In this document: piece by piece, positions 45,086-54,200 of the stretch
Position numbering within the stretch: the first letter of the stretch is position 1
How the letters are laid out: each line of letters begins with the position of its first letter
DNA from: Halorussus salinus
GTDB lineage: Archaea > Halobacteriota > Halobacteria > Halobacteriales > Haladaptataceae
Reading direction: 5' to 3'
Length of the DNA stretch: 64,000 nt
Assembly: GCF_004765815.2 (NCBI RefSeq)
Contig: NZ_ML974127.1
Span: forward strand, 124,001 to 188,000
Position numbers and translations under genes: made by a program
Notes under the pieces: generated by a model
The model's input: the letters and a program-made list of their open reading frames with translations, nothing else
Database searches by the model: none
What the model was told of the DNA's origin: nothing

Positions 45086-45294
45086 AGGTGGAGTGTAGGC
45101 GCGCGTGGTCATAATTTTGTTCCCGGACACCTCCGAGATGGGTATGGACGTATCTCGGTTGCGTGTCCCGTAGCTACTGCCGACTCGGACGGACCGTCTC
45201 GATGCAGTGAGGCCGCGCTGGAGGTACCGGAGAAGCGAGCGACCCTCGACGCCGAGGAGTCACGCTTTACTCGCCCCGCCCCGACCACTCGCGC

Positions 45295-45825
45295 ATGAGC
45301 GACGACTGGCGCGTCATCGAGTCGGTCGCGGAGTACGAAACCGGCTGGTACACCGGCGGCTACGACCTCGTGGAACAGCCCGACGGCTCCACGAAGAAAT
45401 ACTACTGGGCCGAACTCCCGCCCGCAGTGGTCATCTTGGCCGTCACCGACGGACAGGTCGTCTTCGTCGAGCAGTACCGGCCGGTCATCCGCGAGGAGTG
45501 TCTCGAATGCCCGGCCGGAATCGTCGAGGACGGCGAGTCCTACACCGAGGCCGGAGCGCGCGAGTTGCGCGAGGAGACCGGCTTCGACCCCTCGGGAATC
45601 AGCCTCATCGAGGACTTCTACTGCTCGACCGGCGTCCTGCGCCACGAGCGGGGCATCGTCTTCGCCGAGGGGCTGACGCCCGTCGAGCGGGACCTCGACG
45701 GCAACGAGTTCCTGTCGGTCCGGTCGATGCCTGTCGAGGACGCCCTCGCCGCCGCGCGCGAGGCCCCGGCCAACGACGCGACCATCGAGGCCCTCCTGCT
45801 GGCCGACGAGGAGGGCCTGCTTTGA
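45295..45825 (+). CDS. Nudix hydrolase (first of a tandem pair)
   Basis: A 176-aa enzyme of the ADP-ribose pyrophosphatase-like Nudix group. The Nudix box follows the form G-x5-E-x7-RE-x2-EE-x-G: GIVEDGESYTEAGARELREE, then TGF. VVFVEQYRPVIREE before it is typical of ADP-sugar hydrolases. The substrate (ADP-ribose, ADP-sugar or other nucleotide) is not determinable. It overlaps the next Nudix gene by four bases. Confidence 0.9.
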   Translation: MSDDWRVIESVAEYETGWYTGGYDLVEQPDGSTKKYYWAELPPAVVILAVTDGQVVFVEQYRPVIREECLECPAGIVEDGESYTEAGARELREETGFDPSGISLIEDFYCSTGVLRHERGIVFAEGLTPVERDLDGNEFLSVRSMPVEDALAAAREAPANDATIEALLLADEEGLL

Positions 45826-46400
45826 ACTGGTCGCGGGAAGCGAGTCTCACCGTTCCGACGCCGTGGGGTGACGTGGGCTACGACCGCCTCCGGCGACCCG
45901 ACGGCGAGAGCGACGGCTCCGCGTGGGCCGACCCCCGCGACGCGGTGGTCGTGGTCGCGGTCCGCGAGAACGACGACGAGTCCACCGACGCGACCGGCGA
46001 CGACGCTACCGCCGCGACCGCCGACCGCGAAGTCGTCCTGATAGAGGAGTACCGCCCGAAACTCCGCGAGACGGTCGTCACCTGTCCGGTCGGCAGGCTC
46101 GAAGACGGCGAGTCCTTCGAGGCGGGCGCGGCCCGCGAGTTGCGCGAGGAGGCGGGCTTCGACCCCGGAACAACGCGGCTCCTCGACGTTCACTACCCGG
46201 TGAGTTGGCTCCGCAAGCGACGAGGCGTCGTCTTCGCCACGGACCTGACGCCGGTCGAACCCGACCGCGACGACGGCGAGTTCACCGACCCGCGCACGGT
46301 CCCGGCCGACGAGGCCATCTCGCGGGCGCGCACCACTGGGCCGACGACGGGGTGGACGCTCGCGCCGCTCCTGCTCGCGGACCACGAGGGTCTGCTCTGA
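45822..46400 (+). CDS. Nudix hydrolase (second of a tandem pair)
   Basis: A 192-aa paralogue of the preceding enzyme with an intact Nudix box (GRLEDGESFEAGAARELREE, then AGF) and EVVLIEEYRPKLRE. It seems to start at TTG within the upstream stop (TTTGA), so it is translationally coupled. A less conserved, Asp/Thr-rich insertion lies near residues 48-63. The two enzymes could form a heteromer or divide substrates. Both end with LLLADEEGLL- or LLLADHEGLL-like tails, showing recent duplication. Confidence 0.88.
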   Translation: MNWSREASLTVPTPWGDVGYDRLRRPDGESDGSAWADPRDAVVVVAVRENDDESTDATGDDATAATADREVVLIEEYRPKLRETVVTCPVGRLEDGESFEAGAARELREEAGFDPGTTRLLDVHYPVSWLRKRRGVVFATDLTPVEPDRDDGEFTDPRTVPADEAISRARTTGPTTGWTLAPLLLADHEGLL

Positions 46401-46412
46401 GAAGACCGGCCG

Positions 46413-47060
46413 TCAGGTCTCCGTGACCAGCGTCCGCGCGATGAGTTTCGCCTCGGCGCGGCGCATCCGGCCCGACACCGCGGTCGGCGACAGCCCCAAC
46501 TCGTCGGCGAGTTCTTCGAGCGTGATGTCGCGTGGCTCCTCGAAGTAGCCCCGGTCGAGCGCGGTCAACAGCGTCTCGCGCTGTTCGGGCGTCAGGTCGT
46601 AGCTCCCGTCGGTGCCGACCGCCGACAGCGAGTGAAGTCGCCGGAGTTCGAGTCCGACCTCGCTGTCCACGCACTCGGCCTGAAACGACCGCACGCCGTC
46701 GTGGTCGGTGAATCGGAGTTCGAAGTGCCACGCGTCGTCCCGCCCGCTGGCTTCCAGTACGGTGGCGTCGGCGGTCCGGAGGACGCCCCCGAGGTCGGTC
46801 GTCGCGTCGGTCCACTCCACTCGGTAGAGACTCCGGTCGTCAACCCCTTCGACCCGCTCTAACACCGCGACGCCGGACTGCTCGCGGACCGTCTCGGCGA
46901 ACGCGTCCAACTCCGGCCCGCGCGCCCAGAAGAACGGTACCACCTCCTCGCGGGTCGGCACGACTTTCTCCAACTCGACGCGCACGTCGGGATGGGCGGC
47001 GAGCGCGCCGCCCAGCACGAACTCGTCGGCTGGCGTCGTGAACTCCGCGATGATACTCAT
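46413..47060 (-). CDS. HTH-10 (Bat-type) transcriptional regulator
   Basis: A 215-aa protein with the usual two-part plan. An N-terminal sensor domain begins MSIIAEFTTPADEFVLGGAL, and a C-terminal HTH-10 spans about residues 155-210 (TPEQRETLLTALDRGYFEEP, EELADELGLSPTAVSGRMRR). The opening motif is shared by a large haloarchaeal subfamily. It is convergent with the Nudix pair, and no target is indicated. Confidence 0.9.
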   Translation of the reverse strand: MSIIAEFTTPADEFVLGGALAAHPDVRVELEKVVPTREEVVPFFWARGPELDAFAETVREQSGVAVLERVEGVDDRSLYRVEWTDATTDLGGVLRTADATVLEASGRDDAWHFELRFTDHDGVRSFQAECVDSEVGLELRRLHSLSAVGTDGSYDLTPEQRETLLTALDRGYFEEPRDITLEELADELGLSPTAVSGRMRRAEAKLIARTLVTET

Positions 47061-47122
47061 CTCCTCTGACGACGGTTCGCACACCTAAAATAGAAGTGGC
47101 AACGTGTATCACAAAGTGACGC

Positions 47123-47782
47123 TTACTCGCCGCGCCCTCGACGCTCGCCGACGACCGCACCGATTTCCGCGACGTACTCCTCGCGCGAGTAGCCGATTCG
47201 AGGGAGCCAGACGTTCTGGTACGAAGGATGCAGGAGGGGCAGGACGGTCGCGTCGAACTCGTCGGACGCGACCGGTTCGAGGACCGAATCGAGGAATCCC
47301 CCCGGCAAATCGCCGAGGAGCGACAGGGTGGCGTGCTTGCCGGTCGTCGCCACCACCGCGGGGGAGACCCGCTCGATTTCGGTCCGGAGGTGGGCGCGGC
47401 AGTTCGCGCGCTCGTCGGCGGTCGGTTCGCGGTTCGTCGGGGCGTCGTCGCTCTCGTCGTTCTCGCCGCGCTCCTCGGCCGGGAAGCACTTCACCGCGTT
47501 CGTGAAATAGAGGTCCTCGTTCGCGAGTCCCGCGTCGGCGAACAGGTCCCGGACCGCCCGGCCGGAGTGTCGGGAGGTGTAGGCCATCCCGGTCCAGTTG
47601 CCGCCCCGCCAGCGGTCGGCGTCGGGGTTCCCGTAGGCGGGGGCCTCGCCGACGACCAGCACGTCGGCGTCGAGCGACCCGTTGCCCCACGCGACGGACT
47701 CGCGGGACTCGACCAGCGCGGGACACCGCGCACAGTCCGGTTCGAGGAGGGCCCGCGAGTCGGGGTCGGGAAACTCGGCCAT
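47123..47782 (-). CDS. Uracil-DNA glycosylase superfamily protein (Fe-S type)
   Basis: A 219-aa DNA repair glycosylase. The N-terminal CARC pair and two later cysteines (in KCFPAEE and ANCRAHL) could ligate a 4Fe-4S cluster as in family 4/5 enzymes. VVGEAPAYGNPDADRWRGGN replaces the standard GEAPG-type motif with a longer loop, LYFTNAVKC follows, and LLHPSYQN near residue 190 is the conserved H-P-S motif. It probably excises uracil or another damaged base, but the altered first motif leaves substrate specificity open. Confidence 0.85.
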   Translation of the reverse strand: MAEFPDPDSRALLEPDCARCPALVESRESVAWGNGSLDADVLVVGEAPAYGNPDADRWRGGNWTGMAYTSRHSGRAVRDLFADAGLANEDLYFTNAVKCFPAEERGENDESDDAPTNREPTADERANCRAHLRTEIERVSPAVVATTGKHATLSLLGDLPGGFLDSVLEPVASDEFDATVLPLLHPSYQNVWLPRIGYSREEYVAEIGAVVGERRGRGE

Positions 47783-47859
47783 ACTCCACGTTGGCGGTCG
47801 GCGCTACTCAATCCCACGCTCGCGGAAGCTATTTGTCGCCGGTCGCACACCCCACACGC

Positions 47860-48405
47860 ATGGACGCGAACGTTCGCCCGGCGACGACGAGCGACGTGGC
47901 CGACGTGCGCCGGGTCGCCCGCGAGTCGTGGCACGCGACGTACGACGACCTGCTGGGACCCGAGGCGGTCGAGTCGGTCGTGGACGACTGGTACGACCTC
48001 TACGCGCTCCGGCAGTCCGCCGAGCGCGACGATGGCGTCTTTCTGGTCGCCGAGCGCGAGGCGGGTAGCGGGGACGACGAGAGCGGGGGCGACGAGACCG
48101 ACCCCGAACTCGTCGGCTTCGGACAGGGACTCCTCCCCGACGAAGCCGAGGACGGCGCGGCCGAACTGCCCCGACTCTACGTCCACCCCGACTGCTGGGG
48201 CGAGGGCGTCGGCACGGCGCTCGCCGACGAGATAGAGGCGTGGGCCGCCGAGCAGGGGGCCGAGCGCCTCCGTCTCGTCGTGCTGGCCGACAACGAGGTC
48301 GGCAACGCCTTCTACGAGTCCCGAGACTACCGGACGGTCGGCTCGCGCGAGTCGGAACTCGACGGCGAGACCGTCACCGACTACGTGCGAGAGAAAGAGC
48401 TGTAG
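47860..48405 (+). CDS. GNAT-family N-acetyltransferase
   Basis: A 181-aa acetyl-CoA-dependent transferase. It starts MDANVRPATTSDVADVRRVA, with the GNAT core ELPRLYVHPDCWGEGVGTAL (motif A: G-x-G-x-G-like pyrophosphate loop) near residues 106-126 and VLADNEVGNAFYESRDYRTV in motif B. An acidic insertion lies at residues 68-84. The substrate is unknown. The start at 47860 follows a divergent glycosylase gene. Confidence 0.88.
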   Translation: MDANVRPATTSDVADVRRVARESWHATYDDLLGPEAVESVVDDWYDLYALRQSAERDDGVFLVAEREAGSGDDESGGDETDPELVGFGQGLLPDEAEDGAAELPRLYVHPDCWGEGVGTALADEIEAWAAEQGAERLRLVVLADNEVGNAFYESRDYRTVGSRESELDGETVTDYVREKEL

Positions 48406-48414
48406 TCCGGCCTC

Positions 48415-50358
48415 TCAGGCTCCCACGTCGTTGAACCGTATCTCGACGCGGAGACCGCCCGACGCCGAGTCGGTCGCCCGGACCGACCAGCCGTGGGCCC
48501 GCGCGATGTCCTCCACGATTCGGAGGCCGAGTCCGGTTCCGCCGTCACCGGTCGTGTAGCCCCGCTCGAAGAGTCTGTCGTAGTCGCCGTCCACGCCCGC
48601 GCCGTCGTCGGCGACGTAGAACCCCTCGGCGTCCGCGAGACCGCCAGCTTCGACCGTCACGGTGGTTTCGCCGTGTTCGACCGCGTCGTCGGCCGACGGC
48701 TGACCGCTCGCGGAGCCGTGTTCGACCGCGTTCCGGAACAGGTTCTCGAACAGTCTGCCGAGTCGAGACTCGTCGCCCGACGCCTCCGCGGGCAGGTCGT
48801 CGGCCCGGAGCGCGGCGTCGCCGGTTTCGACCATCTCCCACGCCTCCCGGACCGCCTCGGGGAGCGAGAGCGTGGTCGGTTCCCGGACAGTCCGGCCCTG
48901 TTCGGCGAGCGCGAGCGCCTCCTCGACCAACTCGTCGATTCGGCCGAGCGCGTCCCGGAGCGGTTCGACGTACTCGCTGTCGCAGTCTTCCGCCAGCAGT
49001 CGAGCGTTGCCGTCGGCGACTTCGAGCGGGTTTCGCAGGTCGTGGCCGAGGACGCCCGCGAACTCGTCGAAGCGTTCGTTCTGGCGCTGGAGTTCGCGCT
49101 CGCGGCGCTTCTGGTCGGTGATGTCCGTGTAGATGACGAAGCCGTTGGCGTCCTCGTCGGGCGCACGGACCGTGTGCAACAGGAAGTCCCGCGGGCCGTC
49201 GGCGGTGACGCGCCGAACCTCCTTGCCGGTGACGTGGTCGCCCGCCCGCATCCGGCGGTTTATCTCGGCGGCCTCCGCCGCGGCCTCGTCGGTGTCGGGG
49301 ACGATGCGGTCGTCTACGGGTTCGCCAGCGATGTCCTCTATCGCCCACCCGAACACCTCCTCGAAGGTCGGGTTCGCCTCGGTGATTATCGGTTCGTCCT
49401 CCTCGAACGCGCCGATGCCGATGGCGTGGGGAATGTTGTGGAACAGCGCGGCGAACTTGTCGCGCTCGTTGCGGAGTTGCTCGTCGGAACCGATGCGGTC
49501 GAGCGCGGCCGAGACGTGGGCCAACAGCAGTTCCGCGAGTTCGCGGTCGCGGTCGCCGAAGCCGTTCACGTCGCGGGCGACCGCCTGAAACACGCCGTGG
49601 TCGTCTATCGGGACCGTCAGGGCCGACCGGTAGTCGGACTCGGCCGGAGCGAACTCGTGGCTGTCGAGGTCGGTGACGCGTATCGACTCGCCCTTGCGGT
49701 ACGCGCGGGCCGCGAGGTTGCCGTCCGAATCGACGGGCGTCGAGCGGTAGTAGCCGTCGGAGGGGACGCCCTTCGAGACGGCCTGCGGAACGAGTTCGCC
49801 GTCCACCACGAGGCTGAGGTCACAGAGGTCGAACTCCAGTATCTCCTCGGCGGCCTCAACCGCGAGTTCACAGAGGTCCGTCCGGTCGGTGCAGGTCGCC
49901 GCCTGCGCGGCGGTCTCGTGGAGCGCCTCTATCTTCTGGCGGGTCCGCCGGAGTTCCACCTTGGCGCGGTTCTGGGAGATGGCGTTCTCGATGCGCTTTG
50001 CCAGCACCTCGTAGTGGTCGGTGCCGGTCTCCTTCTGGAGGTAGTCGGTGACGCCCGCCGAGATGGCTTCGGACGCTATCTCCTCGCTTCCCTTCCCGGT
50101 GTAGAGGACGAACGGGAGCGAGGGGTACCGCTCGCGGACCGCTTCCAGCAGTTCCAACCCGTTCATCTCGGGCATGTTGTAGTCGCTGACCACGCAGTCG
50201 AACTCGCCCTCCTCGTCCAGTCGGTCGAGGGCGTCACTGGCCGCGGCCGCAGTCGTGACCGACATGTCGTCACCGATTCGCTGGAGGTACTCGGCCGCCA
50301 CGTCCGCGAGACCCGGTTCGTCGTCCACGACGAGGACGCGCTTGCTAGAGGCTACCAT
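48415..50358 (-). CDS. Hybrid sensor histidine kinase (REC-GAF-PAS-HisKA-HATPase)
   Basis: A 647-aa soluble kinase. A receiver domain is at residues 5-125 (LVVDDEPGLADVAAEYL; phosphoacceptor Asp in VVSDYNMPEMNG). A GAF domain spans about 150-310 and a PAS domain about 325-440. The HisKA box has histidine in FAGVLGHDLRNPLEVA near 455. The ATPase domain has N and G boxes (FENLFRNAVEHG, ADDGAGVDG, GDGGTGLGLRIVEDIARAHG). The N-terminal receiver with no membrane segment suggests a cytoplasmic relay that receives signals from another kinase. Confidence 0.92.
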   Translation of the reverse strand: MVASSKRVLVVDDEPGLADVAAEYLQRIGDDMSVTTAAAASDALDRLDEEGEFDCVVSDYNMPEMNGLELLEAVRERYPSLPFVLYTGKGSEEIASEAISAGVTDYLQKETGTDHYEVLAKRIENAISQNRAKVELRRTRQKIEALHETAAQAATCTDRTDLCELAVEAAEEILEFDLCDLSLVVDGELVPQAVSKGVPSDGYYRSTPVDSDGNLAARAYRKGESIRVTDLDSHEFAPAESDYRSALTVPIDDHGVFQAVARDVNGFGDRDRELAELLLAHVSAALDRIGSDEQLRNERDKFAALFHNIPHAIGIGAFEEDEPIITEANPTFEEVFGWAIEDIAGEPVDDRIVPDTDEAAAEAAEINRRMRAGDHVTGKEVRRVTADGPRDFLLHTVRAPDEDANGFVIYTDITDQKRRERELQRQNERFDEFAGVLGHDLRNPLEVADGNARLLAEDCDSEYVEPLRDALGRIDELVEEALALAEQGRTVREPTTLSLPEAVREAWEMVETGDAALRADDLPAEASGDESRLGRLFENLFRNAVEHGSASGQPSADDAVEHGETTVTVEAGGLADAEGFYVADDGAGVDGDYDRLFERGYTTGDGGTGLGLRIVEDIARAHGWSVRATDSASGGLRVEIRFNDVGA

Positions 50359-50513
50359 TGCTCGTTAAAGGCAGATATCACGTTATAAATTTCTCGAAAA
50401 TTATATCGAGATTTAGGAGTCGGGATAGTCAATATGTTCGAAGTTGGTTCGGGTGTGGCTGGTCGGATAGTAAATTTCCGAGGAGGGACGGCGAAGTAAT
50501 CGACCGGCGGTCG

Positions 50514-51791
50514 CTACTCCTCGACCACTTCGAGGCCGCGGTTGTTGACCGCCGCGGCGTCGAGACCGACCTCTTCGAGGAACTGCTTGTACTCGCGCTC
50601 GCAGGCCTCGGCGTCGGCCTGCTTGTCGCTGGCGCGGTCACAGAGCGCCACGAGGTCCTCGGGCACGTCGTTGGTGTACACTATCCAGTGGTTGATGAGG
50701 TCGGAGAGTCGCCGGATGGGCGAGGTGAAGTGACCGTAAATCTCGAAGTTCAGAGCGTGGTGGCCGCCGAAGGGGTCGTTCATGTAGCGCGCTCGCGGCA
50801 TGACCTTCATCACGGCCCACTGAATCTTGTCGAGTTGTCGGTCCGGGGCGTCTTCGAGCGTCGCGTTGACGGCCTGACGGGGGTCGTCCCACTTCGACCC
50901 CGGAATCGAGACGCCGTCGAGGTCCTGAATCTCCTGCAACGCTTCGCTCCACTCGTCGGGACTGGGTTGGGGGTGGACCCGGTACATCGCCTCGACGCCG
51001 CGGTTCCACATCAGTTCGTGGGTGACGGCCTTGTTGGCCTTCAGCATCGACTCCTCGATGATGGTGTGGGCGCGGTCCCGGCGGGGATTGAGGACGAGAC
51101 TCCCCTCGTCCTTGCGCTGTTCGTGCATCTGGTCGGCCAACTCGAACGCGAGTTTGTTCTCGTGGTGGAGGTCGGCCTCCTCGTCGTCGATGCGGCGCTC
51201 GGCCTGCGTGTAGGTCAGTCGCTCGTCGCTGTTGATGACCGACTTGTAAATCTCGATGTTCTCGTAGCCCAGATTCTCCTTGTCGAGATGCATCTCGACG
51301 GTGTGGGCGAGTCGGTCCTCGTTGGGCACCAGCGAACACACCGTCTCCGCGAGGACCGGCGGGAGCATGTGCATCGTGTAGGCTGGCAGATAGACCGTGT
51401 TCGCGCGCTCGACGGCCTCCTCCCACATGTTGGTCTCGGGGTTGACGTAGTGGGTCACGTCCGCGATGTGGACCCAGAGGACGTACTCGTCGTCGCGCTC
51501 CTCGATGGAGAGGGCGTCGTCGAAGTCTTGGGCGTCCACCGGGTCGGTGGTCCACGTCGTCATCTCGCGGAGGTCTTTCCGCTCGTCAACTTCGTCCTGA
51601 ATCTCCTGTTGGATGTCCTCGGTCCGCTTCTCGGCCTCGGTCAGTACCTCTTGGGGGAACTCGTCGCGAATCTCGAACTTCTCGAACAGCTCCTCGCGCT
51701 TCTCTTCGAGTTTGTCGGCGAGTTCCGGCGAAATCTCGACCGGGCCTTGTCCCTCGGGAGTTCCGGCCTCGGCCTGCGTGTCACTCGTCAT
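50514..51791 (-). CDS. rnr: RNase R-type exoribonuclease (RNB domain only)
   Basis: A 425-aa 3'-5' exoribonuclease of the RNase II/R family. The RNB active site is in DPVDAQDFDDALSIEE near residue 85, with HIADVTHYV after it and YGHFTSPIRRLSDLINHW near 350. Unlike bacterial RNase R it lacks cold-shock and S1 RNA-binding domains, a known haloarchaeal form. It is likely central to RNA turnover because haloarchaea lack the exosome core. Confidence 0.9.
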   Translation of the reverse strand: MTSDTQAEAGTPEGQGPVEISPELADKLEEKREELFEKFEIRDEFPQEVLTEAEKRTEDIQQEIQDEVDERKDLREMTTWTTDPVDAQDFDDALSIEERDDEYVLWVHIADVTHYVNPETNMWEEAVERANTVYLPAYTMHMLPPVLAETVCSLVPNEDRLAHTVEMHLDKENLGYENIEIYKSVINSDERLTYTQAERRIDDEEADLHHENKLAFELADQMHEQRKDEGSLVLNPRRDRAHTIIEESMLKANKAVTHELMWNRGVEAMYRVHPQPSPDEWSEALQEIQDLDGVSIPGSKWDDPRQAVNATLEDAPDRQLDKIQWAVMKVMPRARYMNDPFGGHHALNFEIYGHFTSPIRRLSDLINHWIVYTNDVPEDLVALCDRASDKQADAEACEREYKQFLEEVGLDAAAVNNRGLEVVEE

Positions 51792-51926
51792 ACAGAGGAG
51801 TAACGGAGTCGAGTAGTTAGGCGTATCGGAGCGATACCGAGTCGAAACCGGCGGCGGCCGGACCGCGCCGGGGTTCCCGAGCCCGGTAGGCGTTGCTTAC
51901 CGGTCGGCGCTCGTCGTCGCGGCGGC

Positions 51927-52226
51927 TCATCGCTCGTGGTCCAGCGGACCGTAGCGCTCCTCGACGGCGTTCCAGTACGCGTCCAGAAACTCCAGTTCGG
52001 TCATCCCTCCGGCGTCGATGTCCACCAGCAGGTCTTCGAGTTCGTCGCGCGGCTGGTGACAGAGGTCGGTGTGACAGCCCTTACAGAGATGTTCGAACTC
52101 TTTGCCCTTCCGGTCCCAGCGGTCGCCCTCCTTGTCGTACTCGCGGGCGTCCGAGCGCCGGACGGTCTCGCCGCAGGCGATGCAATCGACCGAGTCTCTG
52201 CCCCGGTTGCTCCGGGAACCCCACAT
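51927..52226 (-). CDS. Small Cys/His zinc-binding protein (DUF7562-type)
   Basis: A 99-aa protein with a CIACG pair near residue 15 and HLCKGCHTDLCHQ near 45, giving at least four cysteines plus histidines for one or two zinc ions. The C-terminal helical part (ELEFLDAYWNAVEERYG) is acidic. The motif order recalls HNH-like or zinc-ribbon proteins, but no nuclease residues are clear. The start at 52226 (MWGSRSNRGRD) is chosen; MTTS four codons upstream is possible. Confidence 0.75.
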   Translation of the reverse strand: MWGSRSNRGRDSVDCIACGETVRRSDAREYDKEGDRWDRKGKEFEHLCKGCHTDLCHQPRDELEDLLVDIDAGGMTELEFLDAYWNAVEERYGPLDHER

Positions 52227-52410
52227 ACTCGTAGTCACGGGCCGGGATTACTTGCTGTTTTTGGTCACTTTTCGGGGAGATTCGCGCAACCAACCGACGA
52301 AAGTAACGACGGCTTACCTCGAAGCTTCCGCGCCGGACTGGTCCGGAGCGGAACCGGAACCGCTCCGCGCATCGCGGGGCTTATCCACTCGGACGGCCAA
52401 CGTGGGGTCG

Positions 52411-52809
52411 ATGGACGCCGAAATCGCTCCCGACGAGGTTCGGGACCTCCTCGACGCCGACGACGAGGTCCGCGTCGTGGACATCCGGTCGGAAGCAGAG
52501 TTCGAGCGCGGACACATCCCCGGCAGTGAGAACGTGCCGTTCCACGCACTGGCCGACGAGATAGAGCGATTGGACGGCGCAGAGCGCGTCGTCACGGTCT
52601 GCCCGCACGGAAAAGCCAGCGTGCAGGCCGCGCGACTGGTCGCCTCCTACGAGGGCCTGCCCGAGGAGGCCCGCGTCGAGAGCATGGCCGGTGGTCTCTC
52701 GGAGTGGGACTACGAACTGGAGACCGCCGACGAGTCGGCGGGCGAGTCCGACTCGGTGGACGAGTCCGACGCGACGGACGCCGACGAAGGGCCGGAAGCG
52801 CCGTTCTGA
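52411..52809 (+). CDS. Rhodanese-like domain protein
   Basis: A 132-aa single rhodanese domain. VVDIRSEAEFERGHIPGSEN lies near residues 21-40. The active-site cysteine is in VVTVCPHGKAS near 70, so it should be able to form a persulfide. GGLSEWDYEL ends the fold, and a short acidic tail follows. The sulfur acceptor is unknown. The ATG at 52411 starts the domain cleanly. Confidence 0.9.
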   Translation: MDAEIAPDEVRDLLDADDEVRVVDIRSEAEFERGHIPGSENVPFHALADEIERLDGAERVVTVCPHGKASVQAARLVASYEGLPEEARVESMAGGLSEWDYELETADESAGESDSVDESDATDADEGPEAPF

Positions 52810-52821
52810 GTCCGCAGGTCG

Positions 52822-53298
52822 TTACTCGTCGTCCGACTCGCCGTCGGCCCCTTCGTCTTCGTCCAGCATCTCCTCGGTCATCGCTCGGGCCTCTTGGAGA
52901 ATCGACTGGGCCTCGCCGTCGAGCGACCCCGCGCCCGCCCCGCCTGCGCCTGCACCACCTGCGCCCGTGCCCGCACCCGCGCCGCTGGCCATCGACCCGC
53001 GACCCTGCGAGTTGGCGCGCTCTAACTCGTCTTCGAAGAGGTCGCCGCCCTGCGGTTCGTCGCCGTGACTGTGGTCGTGGGTCGTGTCCTCGAACACCTG
53101 CGGGAAGCCGACCTCCTTGGCGTACTCCTCGACGCGCTCGGCGAGTTCGTCCTCGCCGTCCTCGTTCCACCCCGGCGCGTGGTCGTCCAGCCACTCCTCG
53201 TGGTCGTCGTCGCCGAGCATCGCCGTGAACGCGAGGTGGTTGGCGAGGTGTTCGGCGTCGGACTGGGGCGTCTCGCAGACCGGACAGGCGTATCCCAT
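52822..53298 (-). CDS. DUF5810-type zinc-finger protein
   Basis: A 158-aa protein beginning MGYACPVCETPQSDAEHLAN, with a C2H2-like finger (CPVC, then HLANH) at the very N-terminus. A central WLDDHAPGWNE region and a Gly/Ala-rich low-complexity spacer (residues about 105-128) follow, with an acidic helical tail. I recognise the haloarchaeal DUF5810 pattern; function unknown. It is convergent with the rhodanese gene. Confidence 0.8.
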   Translation of the reverse strand: MGYACPVCETPQSDAEHLANHLAFTAMLGDDDHEEWLDDHAPGWNEDGEDELAERVEEYAKEVGFPQVFEDTTHDHSHGDEPQGGDLFEDELERANSQGRGSMASGAGAGTGAGGAGAGGAGAGSLDGEAQSILQEARAMTEEMLDEDEGADGESDDE

Positions 53299-53471
53299 GT
53301 CTCCCGATTGGTCGCGCGCGCCGAAAAGCGCCACGCTCGATGAGTGGGCGAAGATGGTTTTTGAGAATCTGGCGTGTGTGGGCGCAACTGCTCGTGGGTC
53401 GCGCCTACCGTACTCGGTGCGACAGGCCACGCGCGGACGCTCAGTTCGATATCCGGGCGTTTGGGTGGACT
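53299..53471. other. Intergenic segment before the family 1 RNA copy
   Basis: No gene or clear repeat is seen. The GTGGA just before the structured element (53466-53470) is shared with the first copy (2460-2464), so the conserved unit may start slightly upstream of the drawn boundary. Confidence 0.4.
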
Positions 53472-53596
53472 GAAAGGGGCCGCGCGCTCGCGTGCAGTTC
53501 AGTCGTCTCTGCGGGCCACTATCCGAGACGAGTCGAGCGAAGCGACGACGAATCGAGGATATCCCGCAGAGCGACCGCGAGCGCGCGGGGGCTTTC
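53472..53596 (+). ncRNA. Candidate structured RNA, family 1, copy 2
   Basis: It has the same layout as the element at 2465-2591. The outer GAAAG/CTTTC pairs 53472-53476 with 53592-53596. A GGGCC/GGGGG internal loop follows, then arm GCGCGCTCGCG with CGCGAGCGCGC. The inner stem CTCTGCGGG (53507-53515) pairs with CCCGCAGAG (53563-53571), then the bulge CCACT and ATCC/GGAT. The inner stems differ from copy 1 by paired changes. The apical part is a longer set of GA/CG-rich repeats. It lies between the DUF5810 gene and rimI. Confidence 0.6.
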
Positions 53597-53687
53597 GAAA
53601 ACTGCATGACGGTGCTAGGAGTGTAGACGACGGCCGAAACGCCACTTTCGATGAACTATCTCCCGAAATGGACACCGACTCAGACCG

Positions 53688-54200
53688 CTATTCGTCCAAG
53701 TCCACGACCAGAATCAGCGCGTCCTCGCCGTCGTCGTAGTACCGCGGGATGGTCCGCAGGTACTCGAAGCCGAACTCCTCGTACAGCCCCACCGCGCGGT
53801 CGTTGCTCGCGCGGACCTCCAACTTCACGCTCTGGGCACCCCGCGTGCCGAGAATCGCCAGCGCGCGGTCGAGGAGGCCCGCCCCGATGCCCTCGCCGCG
53901 GTACTCGGGGTGGACCGCGATGTCCTTGACGTGGCCGAACGCCCGGCCGTGGTTCGGCACGAGGTTGGCGACGACGTAGCCGACGACGCTCTCGTCGCCC
54001 TCGCCGTCGAGGTAGCCCGAGGACTCCTCGCTGGCGACCGCGACCAGAAAGCCGGGTTCGCCCAAGTACCGCTCGAACGCGGAGAACGGCCACGGCTGGT
54101 CGAAGGAGGCCCGTTCGATGCGGAGGACGGCCAACAGGTCGGCCTGCACCGCCCGCCGAATCTGCACGTCGTCGCCGCCCTCCTCGGGAGTCGTTGTCAC
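53688..54200 (-). CDS. rimI: Ribosomal protein N-acetyltransferase RimI-like
   Basis: A 170-aa GNAT enzyme of the RimI/archaeal NAT type. It has VQIRRAVQADLLAVLRIERA near residue 12, the acetyl-CoA loop DIAVHPEYRGEGIGAGLLDRA near 92-112, LEVRASNDRAVGLYEEFGFE and a terminal YYDDGEDALILVVDL. Archaeal members acetylate protein N-termini broadly. An acidic insertion lies near residues 57-70. The start gives a short Thr/Glu-rich leader before the fold. Confidence 0.88.
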   Translation of the reverse strand: MTTTPEEGGDDVQIRRAVQADLLAVLRIERASFDQPWPFSAFERYLGEPGFLVAVASEESSGYLDGEGDESVVGYVVANLVPNHGRAFGHVKDIAVHPEYRGEGIGAGLLDRALAILGTRGAQSVKLEVRASNDRAVGLYEEFGFEYLRTIPRYYDDGEDALILVVDLDE

